Assembly: GCF_026004115.1 (NCBI RefSeq)
Contig: NZ_BPIM01000001.1
Location: forward strand, 1,628,501 to 1,692,500
DNA length: 64,000 nt
Reading direction: 5' to 3'
Source of the DNA: Meiothermus sp.
Lineage (GTDB): Bacteria; Deinococcota; Deinococci; Deinococcales; Thermaceae
Below the pieces are notes generated by a model. It was not told where the DNA came from. It ran no database searches and saw nothing but the letters and a program-made list of their open reading frames with translations. Both the position numbers and the translations under genes were made by a program. This document shows positions 34,854-45,794 of the stretch, in pieces (positions within the stretch are counted from its first letter, which is position 1; every line of letters starts with the position of its first letter).

Positions 34854-36241
34854 GCGTTTTGGCGCACCTCTTCAAAGGTGTAGCGCCGCATGATCTCGCC
34901 GTTTTCAAAAACCGTCTGCAGGATGCTCTGGGGATGGGGCTGGGTCTCTTCCAGCGGCAGCTCTACCGTGCGGATACCCCGCTCGTCCTTGATGACGTCC
35001 AGGCGGCCCTTTTTGGAGAGCTTGCTGGGGTCGTCTACCGGGCTTTTGCCTACCCCATAGGTCTCGCCGTTCACGCTTACCAGGTGCAGCTTCTGGGCGA
35101 ACTTCTGGGTGTCGCGGTGGGGGTGCTGCAACAGGGCCCCGCCCATGCCGAAGGCCACGTTGGAGGCGCTGTAGCCCCACTGCTCGAGCAAAAACAATAC
35201 CTTGCGGATGGTGTCGGCGTTTACCCCATCGCCCTGGATGACCCGCACCCCGTTCAAGACCTTGTAGCCCTTTCGGTTGAGGGTGGCGCCAAACTTGGCC
35301 TCGAGGGTCTGCACGGTGCGCAGCACCACAAAAGGCGGGTCGCCCGAGTCGGGCCGGATGACCGCGGTGGCTCCGGACTGCTGAATGAGCTCTCGCAGGT
35401 CCTCTCCGATAATCTGGCCTATGGCGTGCTCGCGGTTGTAAGAGTCGATCACCATGGCAAAAAGTGCCCCCGGCTGGCCGTAGGTCTCGATCATCTGCCG
35501 GTAGGCCTGGGCCTCGCCCGCACGGCCAAAGCTGGTTACGGTGGCGTGCTCCATGGCCGGAATGGAGTAGCCGGCCATCCCGGCCCCGTAGTAGTTGCGG
35601 GCGTAAATGAGGGCAGTGACGGTGTCGGTGCCCTGGAAGTTGACCAGGTGGGCCATGCCGCCCAGCCCGGCGCTCTCCAGGCTGCTCACCCCCCGCGCGC
35701 CAAAGTCGTGCAGCTTGAAAGGCAGCTCGGCCTCAGGGTCGTCGGCGGTCTTCTCCAGGTAGGCCTGAAGGATGTTGCGGATGTTCCAGGAGATGGTGCA
35801 GACCGTGGTGGGATACCAGACTGCCCGCAGCAGGGCAGTCTCGAGCCAGCCCGGCAGCCAGGGCACCCGGGGGTCGGTGCTTTCGATAATCACCAGCGGG
35901 TTATGAACGGGAATTACCGCTCCTTCCGGCACGGCCCGGATGCGCACGGGGAGCCTGCCGCCCAGCTCCTCGGCAATGTGGCGCCAGCCGTCGGTGGGAA
36001 AGGGCAGGCCGTGGGCCAGAAAGACCTCCCGGGCCTCCTCCACATCGGCCATACTGACCCCTTTGGACAGGTACTCCATCAGAAAGGCCTGCAGGCCAAA
36101 AAAGCGCACAAAGTTGGAGTCGCCCCCCCGGCTCTCGATGTACCAGCTCGCATAGGTCATGTTCTTGGGAAACTGGGCGAAGTGGCTGGCCTTGTAGCTG
36201 TCGGTGTTGAGAATCAGGTTGTGGGGGTTGAGGGGTTTCAT
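34850..36241 (-). CDS. nadV: Nicotinamide phosphoribosyltransferase
   Basis: NAMPT-type enzyme forming NMN from nicotinamide and PRPP, 463 residues. Family motifs: [15 protein letters not shown] at the N-terminus, [25 protein letters not shown] (about 185) and [13 protein letters not shown] 36241 has AAGGAGC upstream and overlaps the stop codon of the NMN adenylyltransferase gene by four bases, so translation is coupled. It is the last gene of the nrtR-nadM-nadV operon. Confidence 0.93.
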   Translation of the reverse strand: MKPLNPHNLILNTDSYKASHFAQFPKNMTYASWYIESRGGDSNFVRFFGLQAFLMEYLSKGVSMADVEEAREVFLAHGLPFPTDGWRHIAEELGGRLPVRIRAVPEGAVIPVHNPLVIIESTDPRVPWLPGWLETALLRAVWYPTTVCTISWNIRNILQAYLEKTADDPEAELPFKLHDFGARGVSSLESAGLGGMAHLVNFQGTDTVTALIYARNYYGAGMAGYSIPAMEHATVTSFGRAGEAQAYRQMIETYGQPGALFAMVIDSYNREHAIGQIIGEDLRELIQQSGATAVIRPDSGDPPFVVLRTVQTLEAKFGATLNRKGYKVLNGVRVIQGDGVNADTIRKVLFLLEQWGYSASNVAFGMGGALLQHPHRDTQKFAQKLHLVSVNGETYGVGKSPVDDPSKLSKKGRLDVIKDERGIRTVELPLEETQPHPQSILQTVFENGEIMRRYTFEEVRQNA

Positions 36242-37269
36242 GGGAGCTCCTTTCTTTGGGGCTTGACCGGTTTTTGCGGCGCCTGCCCCAAAAACCAACA
36301 AATCTGCTGGTAGTGGTCTTCAAAGAAGCGAGCCTGGTGGGGCTCGAGCTCGTCTAAGGGCAGCCAGAAAGCCCGGGCTGCGTCGTCTTGCCCTTGGACG
36401 GCCGGGGGTGGGGTGCTCCCGAGGTCGAAGTGGTGTCCGAAGCTAATCACCCTGCCCCGCAGGCTTCGGCCTGGGTGGTCGAAGGCCTTGGTGGCTTTGA
36501 GCAGGGAGGGCTTTAGTTGCAGGCCGGTTTCTTCTCGTAGCTCGCGCAGGGCGGCCTCGAGCAGGGTCTCCTTGATCTCCACATAGCCCCCCGGCAAAGC
36601 CCAGGCCCCTTTGCTCAGGGCCCCTGCCCGCTCGACCAGTAGCACGTGGGCCTGGGCCAGCACCGTTGCGTCGGTAGCCACGTGCACAATGGGATAGGGG
36701 TAGCGTTGCTCGAGAGAACGATAGTACTGCAGGGTTTTCCATTCGGCTTGCAAACGGCTAAACTCAGCTGTAGCGGCAAACTGCTCCATGTACTGCCGCA
36801 CGGCCTCGGGCACCATGGCCTTCCAGTCGGCGTTCCCGGCAAAATAGCTATTGCGCACGTCGGTGGCGTTGAGGGTGCTCGTCACCCCACTGGGCTCAAA
36901 GGGCCAGTTGCCAAAGCCGTGCAGGTAGTAGCTGCTCTCGTCCTTGTGGTAACCGGTGATGTAGATCTCGGCCCCTGGGCCCGCAAGGCCCTCCACGGCG
37001 GCCCCCACCGTGCGAAACCAGCGGGGGTCATCGTAGAAGTCATCCGCAACGGCTACGAAGTGAAGCCGCTCGGCGGCCACGGCGTCCAGGCTCGCCCTGA
37101 TCATGGCCTCGCGTTCGTCGGCGCTAAAAGGGTTTTTGGGGGTGGGATAGCAAAAAGCACTGCCCAGCACCACAATCAGCCGGTCAAAGCGGGCCAGGGC
37201 ACGGGTAATGGTCTCGAGGTGGGCGTGGTGGGGCGGCTGGAAGCGCCCGATGAACACCGCCGTTTTCAT
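36238..37269 (-). CDS. nadM: Bifunctional NMN adenylyltransferase / Nudix hydrolase
   Basis: Two-domain NAD enzyme, 343 residues. The N-terminal NadM domain (about 1-185) has GRFQPPHHAHLETI, the nucleotidyl-transfer motif (HxAH in place of HxGH), and makes NAD from NMN and ATP. The C-terminal Nudix domain (about 195-335) has an intact box, GGYVEIKETLLEAALRELRE followed by ETGL, and should hydrolyse ADP-ribose. It overlaps nrtR and nadV by four bases at each end, giving a tightly coupled operon. Confidence 0.93.
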   Translation of the reverse strand: MKTAVFIGRFQPPHHAHLETITRALARFDRLIVVLGSAFCYPTPKNPFSADEREAMIRASLDAVAAERLHFVAVADDFYDDPRWFRTVGAAVEGLAGPGAEIYITGYHKDESSYYLHGFGNWPFEPSGVTSTLNATDVRNSYFAGNADWKAMVPEAVRQYMEQFAATAEFSRLQAEWKTLQYYRSLEQRYPYPIVHVATDATVLAQAHVLLVERAGALSKGAWALPGGYVEIKETLLEAALRELREETGLQLKPSLLKATKAFDHPGRSLRGRVISFGHHFDLGSTPPPAVQGQDDAARAFWLPLDELEPHQARFFEDHYQQICWFLGQAPQKPVKPQRKELP

Positions 37270-38024
37270 AGCTCCCTCCGAAAGCGGTAAAGTTCCGCAG
37301 GCCGACCCAGGCCGCGCTCGAGCTCGCCGGTGGGCTGAAGCATCCCCGAGGCCAGCATCTTGCGCCGGAAAGAGTCTTTGTTGAGCTTTTTTTGCAAGAT
37401 GGTTTCGTGAACGGTTTGTAACTGGCGCAGGGTAAAGCGCTCCGGTAGCAACTCAAAGCCGATGGGAGTGTAGCCCAGCTTCCCCCGGATACGCTTTATG
37501 GCCACCGCTAGAATCTCGGCGTGGTCGAAGGCCAGGGAGTACTTTTTGAACTTGCTATCGAAGATCTCCACCGCGCTTTCCCCCTCCGGGATGCGCAGCC
37601 TGAAGAGGGCCTTCTCCTCGCCCATCTCACGGATGTGACTGGCTTCCACCAGGGCGTAATAGGCCACGCTGATTACCCGCGTGCGGGGGTCGCGTTCAGG
37701 GTGACCAAAAGTGTAGAGCTGCTCGAGGTAGATGGGGTGGCGCAGGATGCCCTCCCGCTCCATGCCCGCTACCCCCTCGAGGCCAGCTTTTTGTCGCAGC
37801 ACCCGCGCAGCGGCTTCGTCGAGCGACTCCTGCATTTGCACGAACCCGCCCGGCAGGCTCCAGTAGTTAAGGAAAGGATGCTCTTTGCGCTTGATCAGCA
37901 GGGCCTCCAGATGCCCGTCGCGCAGAGTCAGAATGACCACATCTACCGTAACGGAAGGCCGTTCAAATGCGCTGGCGTTGTAGGAGTCCAGGTAGTGCTG
38001 TTCTTCGAGGCTGCGTTGTTGCAC
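37266..38024 (-). CDS. nrtR: NrtR-family NAD regulator (Nudix-like sensor with winged helix)
   Basis: Transcriptional repressor of NAD genes, 252 residues. The N-terminal Nudix-fold domain (about 25-160) has a degenerate box: GGFVQMQESLDEAAARVLRQ continues KAGL where REL..EE is needed, so it senses ADP-ribose-type ligands rather than cleaving them. The C-terminal winged helix contains PERFTLRQLQTVHETIL and NKDSFRRKM. Start GTG 38024 follows TGGAGAG. It heads the operon with nadM and nadV, and its own promoter contains a palindrome (38067-38083). Confidence 0.92.
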   Translation of the reverse strand: MQQRSLEEQHYLDSYNASAFERPSVTVDVVILTLRDGHLEALLIKRKEHPFLNYWSLPGGFVQMQESLDEAAARVLRQKAGLEGVAGMEREGILRHPIYLEQLYTFGHPERDPRTRVISVAYYALVEASHIREMGEEKALFRLRIPEGESAVEIFDSKFKKYSLAFDHAEILAVAIKRIRGKLGYTPIGFELLPERFTLRQLQTVHETILQKKLNKDSFRRKMLASGMLQPTGELERGLGRPAELYRFRREL

Positions 38025-38060
38025 GGGGCTCTCCAGGATAGAAGAAACTTATATGCAACA

Positions 38061-38089
38061 AGTATATATCTAGTATGTAGATAAGTCAA
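38061..38089 (-). promoter_or_regulatory. Promoter of the nrtR-nadM-nadV operon
   Basis: On the minus strand, TTGACT (38084-38089), exactly 17 bases, TATACT (38061-38066). It is one of the best sigma-70-type promoters in the window, 36 bases from the GTG start to the -10 box. Confidence 0.75.
38067..38083. promoter_or_regulatory. Predicted NrtR operator
   Basis: TATCTACATACTAGATA: inverted arms TATCTA and TAGATA around five bases. It fills the whole -35/-10 spacer, where a bound repressor would exclude RNA polymerase. Confidence 0.6.
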
Positions 38090-38311
38090 GTCGTTCCGGC
38101 CTCGCACTTTTTTGTGCCAATATGCTTGCAAAGTGTACACTAAATATATGACGTTTAGCCTTTTTTTGTCTAAAGGTCTTGATGAAATTTACCAATTTGT
38201 GCTAAGGTGTCTCCTCAAGCGGTTGCTGGCGATACGCCTGAGGTTGAAAAAGTTAAATATAAAAAGCATCTAAATGTCAACCAGCGACCTGGCACCGCTC
38301 CAGGAGGCCCC

Positions 38312-40462
<2,151 letters not shown>

Positions 40463-40479
40463 AATTTGTGTATTTGGCA

Positions 40480-40511
40480 AAAACCACCCGCCTCCGGAGG
40501 CGGGTGGTTTT
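40480..40511. terminator. Rho-independent terminator after glnN
   Basis: A perfect 16-bp inverted repeat with no unpaired loop bases, AAAACCACCCGCCTCC and its complement, flanked by A and T runs; it can work in both directions. Confidence 0.9.
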
Positions 40512-40581
40512 ACATACCGACCTTCGTAGGGCAATATGCTATAATCATATTTACGTGCTGGCTTACGGAAAGGAAATATTA

Positions 40582-41097
40582 ATGCTGACCCCTTTAGCGG
40601 ACGCTCTGATGGACTCGTATAGGCGCAACAACACCATCCTGCTAAACCTGCTCCATGCGTTGCCGAGAGGGGGTATGGATGCCCGGGCGCTGGAGGGCAG
40701 CCCGAGCATTGCGCAGCAGTACGCGCACATGCAGCAAACCCGTCTGTTCTGGCTGGGCCAGGTCGCGCCCGAGTTTGCTACGGGTATGAACCAACTTTTC
40801 CGCCAGGCCGGGGAGGATTGGGTGGCCGAACGTGAACCTGCCTGCATCGAGCAAGCGCTGAACCAGAGCGCCAACGCCGTGTGTGAGGCGGTACGCGATC
40901 GGCTGCATACCGGCCAGGCCATGCAGGGGCCACACGCTTCCTACGATCACCCTATTCTTTTGCTTCAACACCTGCTCTGGCACGAGGGCTACCATGTGGG
41001 GCAGATCAAGCTAGCCCTCAAGGCTACTGGCCACAGCATACCGGAAGAAGTCGAAGAAAAAGCCATCTGGAGCCAGTGGCGAACGGAGGTTTGGTGA
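40582..41097 (+). CDS. DinB-family four-helix protein
   Basis: DinB/YfiT-like metal-binding protein, 171 residues. The C-terminal LLWHEGYHVGQIKLAL carries two of the metal-binding histidines; the third is probably in QQYAHMQQTR near residue 47. ATG 40582 is preferred to the longer frame because GGAAAGGAAAT lies upstream. Its TGA overlaps the start of the DUF1905 gene. Relatives include thiol-dependent S-transferases (bacillithiol or mycothiol), so a detoxification role is possible. Confidence 0.85.
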   Translation: MLTPLADALMDSYRRNNTILLNLLHALPRGGMDARALEGSPSIAQQYAHMQQTRLFWLGQVAPEFATGMNQLFRQAGEDWVAEREPACIEQALNQSANAVCEAVRDRLHTGQAMQGPHASYDHPILLLQHLLWHEGYHVGQIKLALKATGHSIPEEVEEKAIWSQWRTEVW

Positions 41098-41405
41098 TGA
41101 TGGGCCTACAGTTCAGCGGTGAAATCTGGGAGTGGCGCGGGCCAGCGCCGTTCTACTTTGTGAGTGTTCCCGGGGAGCAAAGCCAGGCCATCAAGAGCGC
41201 CGAACGGTTGCTGACCTACGGTTGGGGCATGATTCCGGTTAAGGTGCGCATCGGAAAGACCGAGTGGAAGACCTCGCTTTGGCCCAAGGACGGTCGGTAC
41301 GTGCTTCCGCTCAAAGACCAGGTGCGCCAGGCCGAGCGCCTGGAAGTGGGTCAGACGGTCACGGTGAAGCTCGAGGTCGGCCCAGAGCGGAACAGGAAGC
41401 GATGA
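41097..41405 (+). CDS. DUF1905 domain protein
   Basis: 102-residue stand-alone DUF1905 protein. Family signature: FSGEIWEWRGPAPFYFV, YGWGMIPVKVRIGKTEW and WPKDGRYVLPLKDQVRQAE. It is predicted to be a small beta barrel. The start overlaps the upstream DinB stop by one base, and its own stop is overlapped by the next DinB start (ATGA), so all three genes are translationally coupled. Biochemical function unknown. Confidence 0.88.
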   Translation: MMGLQFSGEIWEWRGPAPFYFVSVPGEQSQAIKSAERLLTYGWGMIPVKVRIGKTEWKTSLWPKDGRYVLPLKDQVRQAERLEVGQTVTVKLEVGPERNRKR

Positions 41406-41917
41406 ACATCCCCGAGATGTACAACTACCTGGTTCGCGCGCGCGGCGAGTTGTGGGGGGTACTCGAGGCCCTTCCGGACGAAGCATTATCGCGTCCGCTG
41501 CTAGGTGGTGAGGGCTTCCACTGCATCAAAGACCTGGTGTTTCACATTGCCAGCGTGGAGGACTTCTGGCTGCACGAGGACATAATGCGTACGGAGCCGG
41601 TGTTGATGAACATGCCAGCCCTGAGGAACACCACAGGCGGCCCGGCGTATGCGGGCTTTGCCCTGCACGCCCTGCTGGACTACTGGAAGGCTGTCGAGCA
41701 GAGCACCCGGGCCTATCTCAGCGTGCTTACCGATACCGAACTAAAGCGGGTGCTGAGTCCGCACGACGACCTCGAGCAGCGCTACACGGTGGAGGGCATT
41801 CTGTGGCACGTGATGTTGCACGAAGTGCGGCATACCGCGCAGATAGCTCTGCTGTTGCGTATCCAGGGCATTAAGCCGCCCGCTCTGGACTTGCTATGGT
41901 TCTTGCCCAGGTTTTGA
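41402..41917 (+). CDS. DinB-family four-helix protein, second copy
   Basis: 171 residues, distantly related to the protein at 40582. Metal-site histidines lie in DLVFHIASVEDFWLHE (about residue 45) and MLHEVRHTAQIALLL (about 140). ATG 41402 overlaps the DUF1905 stop. The pair of DinB proteins separated by a DUF1905 protein suggests that they work together, possibly as a hetero-oligomer. Confidence 0.85.
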   Translation: MNIPEMYNYLVRARGELWGVLEALPDEALSRPLLGGEGFHCIKDLVFHIASVEDFWLHEDIMRTEPVLMNMPALRNTTGGPAYAGFALHALLDYWKAVEQSTRAYLSVLTDTELKRVLSPHDDLEQRYTVEGILWHVMLHEVRHTAQIALLLRIQGIKPPALDLLWFLPRF

Positions 41918-42081
41918 GGCCCTCGATATAAAAGCGTGTTGCGCCTTCAGGCAGTTCATGTTTGTGCGCGGTGGCTATAGCATTGGGGGGCAGTTTGCCC
42001 TACACTCTGTTCTGGACAGCGCACGGCGAATGCCCCTCTGACATTCCATCCGTAGCCTGTGTGAGGAGACCCGGATTCAAG

Positions 42082-43974
42082 TTGGAGAAGCTCAAACGTT
42101 ACACTGCCAAGGATGCCGAAGAAACCTACCTCGTCCCCCACTGGGCGGCGGGGTTTTTTCGGGTAGGGGAGGATGGCGAGCTCGAGGTCACCCCTGAAGG
42201 GCCGGATGGCCCCAGCGCTTCGCTGTACGAAATTGTGCAGGATCTGCGCGATGAAGGCCGTCCGCTGCCGGTGATGCTGCGTTTCCCGCAGATTTTAGAA
42301 GCCCGGGTTCTGGCGCTCAACGAAGCCTTCAAGCGGGCCATCAAGAAGTACCACTACCACGCCGGTTATCAGGGGCTTTTCCCGGTTAAGGTGAACCAAC
42401 GGCGCATGGTCGTCGAAACGGTGGCCCGAGCCGGCAAGCAGTACGCCTACGGCCTCGAGGCCGGTTCCAAAGCCGAGCTGGCCCTGATTCTGGCCCAGGA
42501 TTTGCACCCCGAGTCCATCATTGCCTGCAATGGCTTTAAAGATGATGACTTCATTCGCCTGGCCCTGATGGGCAAAAAGCTGGGCAAAAATGTGGTGATT
42601 ACCCTGGAGAAATTTGCTGAGCTGGGGCGGGTTATTCGCATTGCGCAGGAGCTGGGGGTGGAGCCTCAGATTGGCATCCGCTACAAGCTCAAGACCAAGG
42701 GTTCGGGGGCCTGGGAGGAGTCTGGGGGCGAGGCGGCCAAGTTTGGCTTTACCACCCCTGAAATTATCCGGGCCGTGGACATCCTGGCTGAAGCCGGGAT
42801 GCTGGGCACCATTGCCATGCTGCACTCGCATATCGGCAGCCAGGTAACGGACATCCGCCGCATCAAGCAGGCCGTGCGCGAAATAGCCCAGACCTACGTA
42901 CAGCTTCGTAAGCTGGGGGCTCCGGTGCGCTACCTTAACCTGGGGGGTGGCCTGGCCGTAGACTACGACGGCTCCAAGACTGCTTTCTACGCCTCCGCCA
43001 ACTACACCCTGGAGGAATACGCCGAAGACCTGGTGTACGTGACCAAGGAAATCTGCGATGGCCACGGAGAACCGCACCCCATCCTGGTGACCGAGTCGGG
43101 GCGGGCCGTGACCGCCTACCACAGCGTGCTGATTTTGGAAGTGGTGGATACCATCCGGCCTCCAGGTGAAGAAAAGCTCGAGCAGCCCAAGGATGCCCAC
43201 CCGGTGGTGAAGGATATGTTCGACCTGGCCAGGGGTATCTCAGCCAAAAATTACCGCGAGGTCTACCACGACGCCTTCGCCAACAAGGACACCATCCAGA
43301 ACCTCTACGACCTGGGCCTCATCTCGCTGCGCGACCGGGCCGCTGCCGAGGCGCTCTTCTACCAGATTGCCCGTAAAACCCTGAAGCTGGCCCTGGAGCT
43401 CGACTACCCTGCCGACGAGCTCGAGGACCTGCAAAAGATGCTTGCCGACAAACTGGTCTGCAACTTCAGCCTTTTCCAGAGCCTGCCCGACACCTGGGCC
43501 ATCAAGCAGATGTTCCCCATCGTGCCGCTCTCACGCCTGAACGAGCGCCCCACCCGCGAGGCCACCCTGGTCGACATCACCTGCGACTCCGATGGCAAGA
43601 TTGACCGCTTCATAGACACCCACGACGTGCGCAATACCTTGCCTGTACACGAAATTCGCCCGGGAGAACCTTACTATCTGGGGGTTTTCCTAACTGGGGC
43701 CTACCAGGACGTGCTGGGCATGAGTCATAACTTGTTTGGCCGTATCGGCGAGGCTCACGTGGTCGTGGATGAAGATGGCTACGACATCGAGCGCTTCATA
43801 ATAGGAGAGAAAGCCCGCAAGGTAATCGAAAAGATGGGCTACGAGGAGGGTGAGCTGGCCGAGGCCGTAGAAAAGCTGGTGCGCTCCTCCAAGAAACTTA
43901 CCCCGGCTGAGAAGGGATCTTTCATGGAACTGTATGCGCGGGAGCTGGTGGGATATACATACCTGGAAGACTAG
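42082..43974 (+). CDS. speA: Biosynthetic arginine decarboxylase
   Basis: PLP enzyme converting arginine to agmatine, the first step of polyamine synthesis, which thermophiles of this phylum need in quantity. About 630 residues from TTG 42082, where homologues begin (LEKLKRYTAKDAEETYLVPH); the frame is open back to 41962 and GTG 42061 is an alternative. PLP lysine: GLFPVKVNQRR (about 107). Other motifs: GLEAGSKAEL, LHSHIGSQ, YLNLGGGLAVDYDGS and the C-terminal block with DITCDSDGKID. The ribosome site AGGAG is 13-14 bases from TTG. Confidence 0.93.
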   Translation: MEKLKRYTAKDAEETYLVPHWAAGFFRVGEDGELEVTPEGPDGPSASLYEIVQDLRDEGRPLPVMLRFPQILEARVLALNEAFKRAIKKYHYHAGYQGLFPVKVNQRRMVVETVARAGKQYAYGLEAGSKAELALILAQDLHPESIIACNGFKDDDFIRLALMGKKLGKNVVITLEKFAELGRVIRIAQELGVEPQIGIRYKLKTKGSGAWEESGGEAAKFGFTTPEIIRAVDILAEAGMLGTIAMLHSHIGSQVTDIRRIKQAVREIAQTYVQLRKLGAPVRYLNLGGGLAVDYDGSKTAFYASANYTLEEYAEDLVYVTKEICDGHGEPHPILVTESGRAVTAYHSVLILEVVDTIRPPGEEKLEQPKDAHPVVKDMFDLARGISAKNYREVYHDAFANKDTIQNLYDLGLISLRDRAAAEALFYQIARKTLKLALELDYPADELEDLQKMLADKLVCNFSLFQSLPDTWAIKQMFPIVPLSRLNERPTREATLVDITCDSDGKIDRFIDTHDVRNTLPVHEIRPGEPYYLGVFLTGAYQDVLGMSHNLFGRIGEAHVVVDEDGYDIERFIIGEKARKVIEKMGYEEGELAEAVEKLVRSSKKLTPAEKGSFMELYARELVGYTYLED

Positions 43975-43988
43975 CCCTAATCGTACCA

Positions 43989-44702
43989 ATGACGCCAATC
44001 ACTGACTACGAAGTGCTAATTGTGGGTGCCGGGTTTGCTGGCAGCGAAGCCGCCTACGCCCTGGCTAAACGAGGGGTGCGGGTGGGCCTGGTGACCACCA
44101 GCCTGGACTCGGTTTTCCTAGCCTTTACGCCTATCCAGGCGCCGTTTCCCCAGGGCTCGCTGCTGGCCGAGATCGGCCAGGAGGGCCTGAAGGGTTGGGA
44201 ACTGCACAGCCGGGCCAAGTACCGCCTGGAAAACCAGCCAAACCTGCACCTCCTGCAACTCTCGGTCACGCGATTGCTGTTGGATGGCCAAGCGGTTGTG
44301 GGCGTCGAAAGCTGGGAAGGGCCGCGCAAGACCGCGCCAGTGGTGGTGCTGGCGGTGGGCAGTTTTCTTTTGCCCAGGCTCTATATTGGCAGCGTGGCTG
44401 AGGAGGCCGGGCGGCTCTCGGAGGTAGCCTACCCCGACCTGTACCAGCACCTCCAGCAGCTTGGCTTTGCCTTTACTCCCCAAGAGGCCCAGGTCGCCAG
44501 GCAGAGCGGAACCCCTGGTTACCGGGTGACGTATCAGGTTTTCGCCGAAGCAGAGTGGGACTCGGCCACCTTCCGACTACACCGCCTGGAGGGGTTGTAC
44601 GCCGTCGGCCTGTGCGTGCTGGGGCAGGGAACGTATGCCCAGATGGCCGAGGAAGGGATGCGGCTGGCGGAAAGCCTGCAGACTACAGTCAATCGTCGAT
44701 AG
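43989..44702 (+). CDS. Small GidA/MnmG-related FAD protein
   Basis: 237 residues with an N-terminal FAD-binding motif VLIVGAGFAGSEAAYALAKR and the C-terminal GLYAVGLCVLGQGTY. It corresponds to the FAD part of MnmG without its C-terminal tRNA-binding domain; a similar short GidA-related protein is known in Thermus. It follows speA by 14 bases. Function unknown; an RNA-modification or redox role is a guess. Confidence 0.82.
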   Translation: MTPITDYEVLIVGAGFAGSEAAYALAKRGVRVGLVTTSLDSVFLAFTPIQAPFPQGSLLAEIGQEGLKGWELHSRAKYRLENQPNLHLLQLSVTRLLLDGQAVVGVESWEGPRKTAPVVVLAVGSFLLPRLYIGSVAEEAGRLSEVAYPDLYQHLQQLGFAFTPQEAQVARQSGTPGYRVTYQVFAEAEWDSATFRLHRLEGLYAVGLCVLGQGTYAQMAEEGMRLAESLQTTVNRR

Positions 44703-44721
44703 TCGAATGACCATAGACCTA

Positions 44722-44761
44722 TAGACCACGCAACTTGCAACTAGACCACGCAACTTGCAAC
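44722..44761. repeat. Two tandem copies of a 20-bp repeat
   Basis: TAGACCACGCAACTTGCAAC occurs twice in a row between two convergent genes; each copy contains the small palindrome TTGCAA. Confidence 0.92.
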
Positions 44762-45759
44762 TACAAAAGCCGTAGAGACTTGGTTTCAACCAACTCGAGT
44801 ATCTTGCGATCCAGCCGCGATAAGGGGCGGCGTTTGGGATCTTCCTTGGCCACCCAGGGAGCTTTGTAAACCTGAATGTTAAGCTTGCGGTGCGTGAAGT
44901 CGTGGCGAACCGCGCCCACCGGCTCAGCTTTGTCCAGCCTAAAGCGGGCCAGCAAGCGCTCTAAAGCCCCTGGGTCTTCCTCCATCGGAACCCCCCAAAG
45001 CCCGCCCAGCACGGGGCCCTGGCGCAGTTCCAGGTGGATGCCCGCAGGCCCCTGCAAGACCAGTGCTACCATCTCGAGGCTTTTCTGCAGGCGTTTTTGA
45101 GCAGTAGGGTAGCGCTCGGGGTGGTTCTTTCCCTGGCAGAACGGGGCTACCGGGCAGGCCCCGCAGCTTGGGTTTTGGGGGGTGCAAACCGTGGCCCCCA
45201 GCTCCATCAGGGCCTGATTCCAGTCGCCGGGTGTGTCTTTATCGCCTCTAAGGTTCACCAGCTGGGCCATCAGGGTATCGGCGGCCTCCTGCACCTGTTT
45301 GGGGCTGGGCTTTTCCCAGGCAAACAGGCGCGACAGCACCCGCCGCACATTGCCATCTACCGCTGCGACGGGCTCCCCAAAGGCCATCGAGGCCACTGCG
45401 GCGGCGGTGTAGGGGCCGATACCGGGCAGAGCGAGCAGTTCAACGGACGAGCAGGGAAGCGCCTGGCCAGCGAAAACAAGCTGTTGGGCCAGCTTGTGCA
45501 GGTTGCGGGCCCGGGCGTAGTAGCCACAGCCTTGCCAGGCCTTCAAAACATCTTCCTGGCTGGCTTGGGCCAGGGTTTCCAGGTTGGGAAATTGCTGCAA
45601 GAAGCGCAGGTAGTAGGGAATGGCCTGCTCGACCCGGGTCTGCTGCAAGAGCATCTCCGATAGCAAAATCCTGTATGCGTCAGATTCCCCTCGCCACGGC
45701 AGCTTGCGCTTGTGGAGTTGGTACCAGTTGAGCAGGTCTTTGTGGAGGTTGCTGAGCAT
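44761..45759 (-). CDS. mutY: A/G-specific adenine glycosylase
   Basis: Base-excision repair enzyme that removes adenine paired with 8-oxoguanine. 332 residues: catalytic Glu35 in LLSEMLLQQTRV, helix-hairpin-helix LPGIGPYTAAAV with Asp in AAVDGNVRRV, the iron-sulphur cluster CTPQNPSCGACPVAPFC, and a C-terminal NUDIX-like domain that reads 8-oxoG. ATG 45759 matches the usual start (NWYQLHKRKLPWRG); TTG 45789 is upstream in frame. Confidence 0.93.
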   Translation of the reverse strand: MLSNLHKDLLNWYQLHKRKLPWRGESDAYRILLSEMLLQQTRVEQAIPYYLRFLQQFPNLETLAQASQEDVLKAWQGCGYYARARNLHKLAQQLVFAGQALPCSSVELLALPGIGPYTAAAVASMAFGEPVAAVDGNVRRVLSRLFAWEKPSPKQVQEAADTLMAQLVNLRGDKDTPGDWNQALMELGATVCTPQNPSCGACPVAPFCQGKNHPERYPTAQKRLQKSLEMVALVLQGPAGIHLELRQGPVLGGLWGVPMEEDPGALERLLARFRLDKAEPVGAVRHDFTHRKLNIQVYKAPWVAKEDPKRRPLSRLDRKILELVETKSLRLL

Positions 45760-45794
45760 GGAAAAGCCGTGGGTTGGGCGGTTCAGCAAAAGGC

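Noticed and set aside
34823..36313. 496-residue open frame on the plus strand
   Set aside because: It is antisense to nadV, which has full family motifs; composition is typical of a mirror frame.
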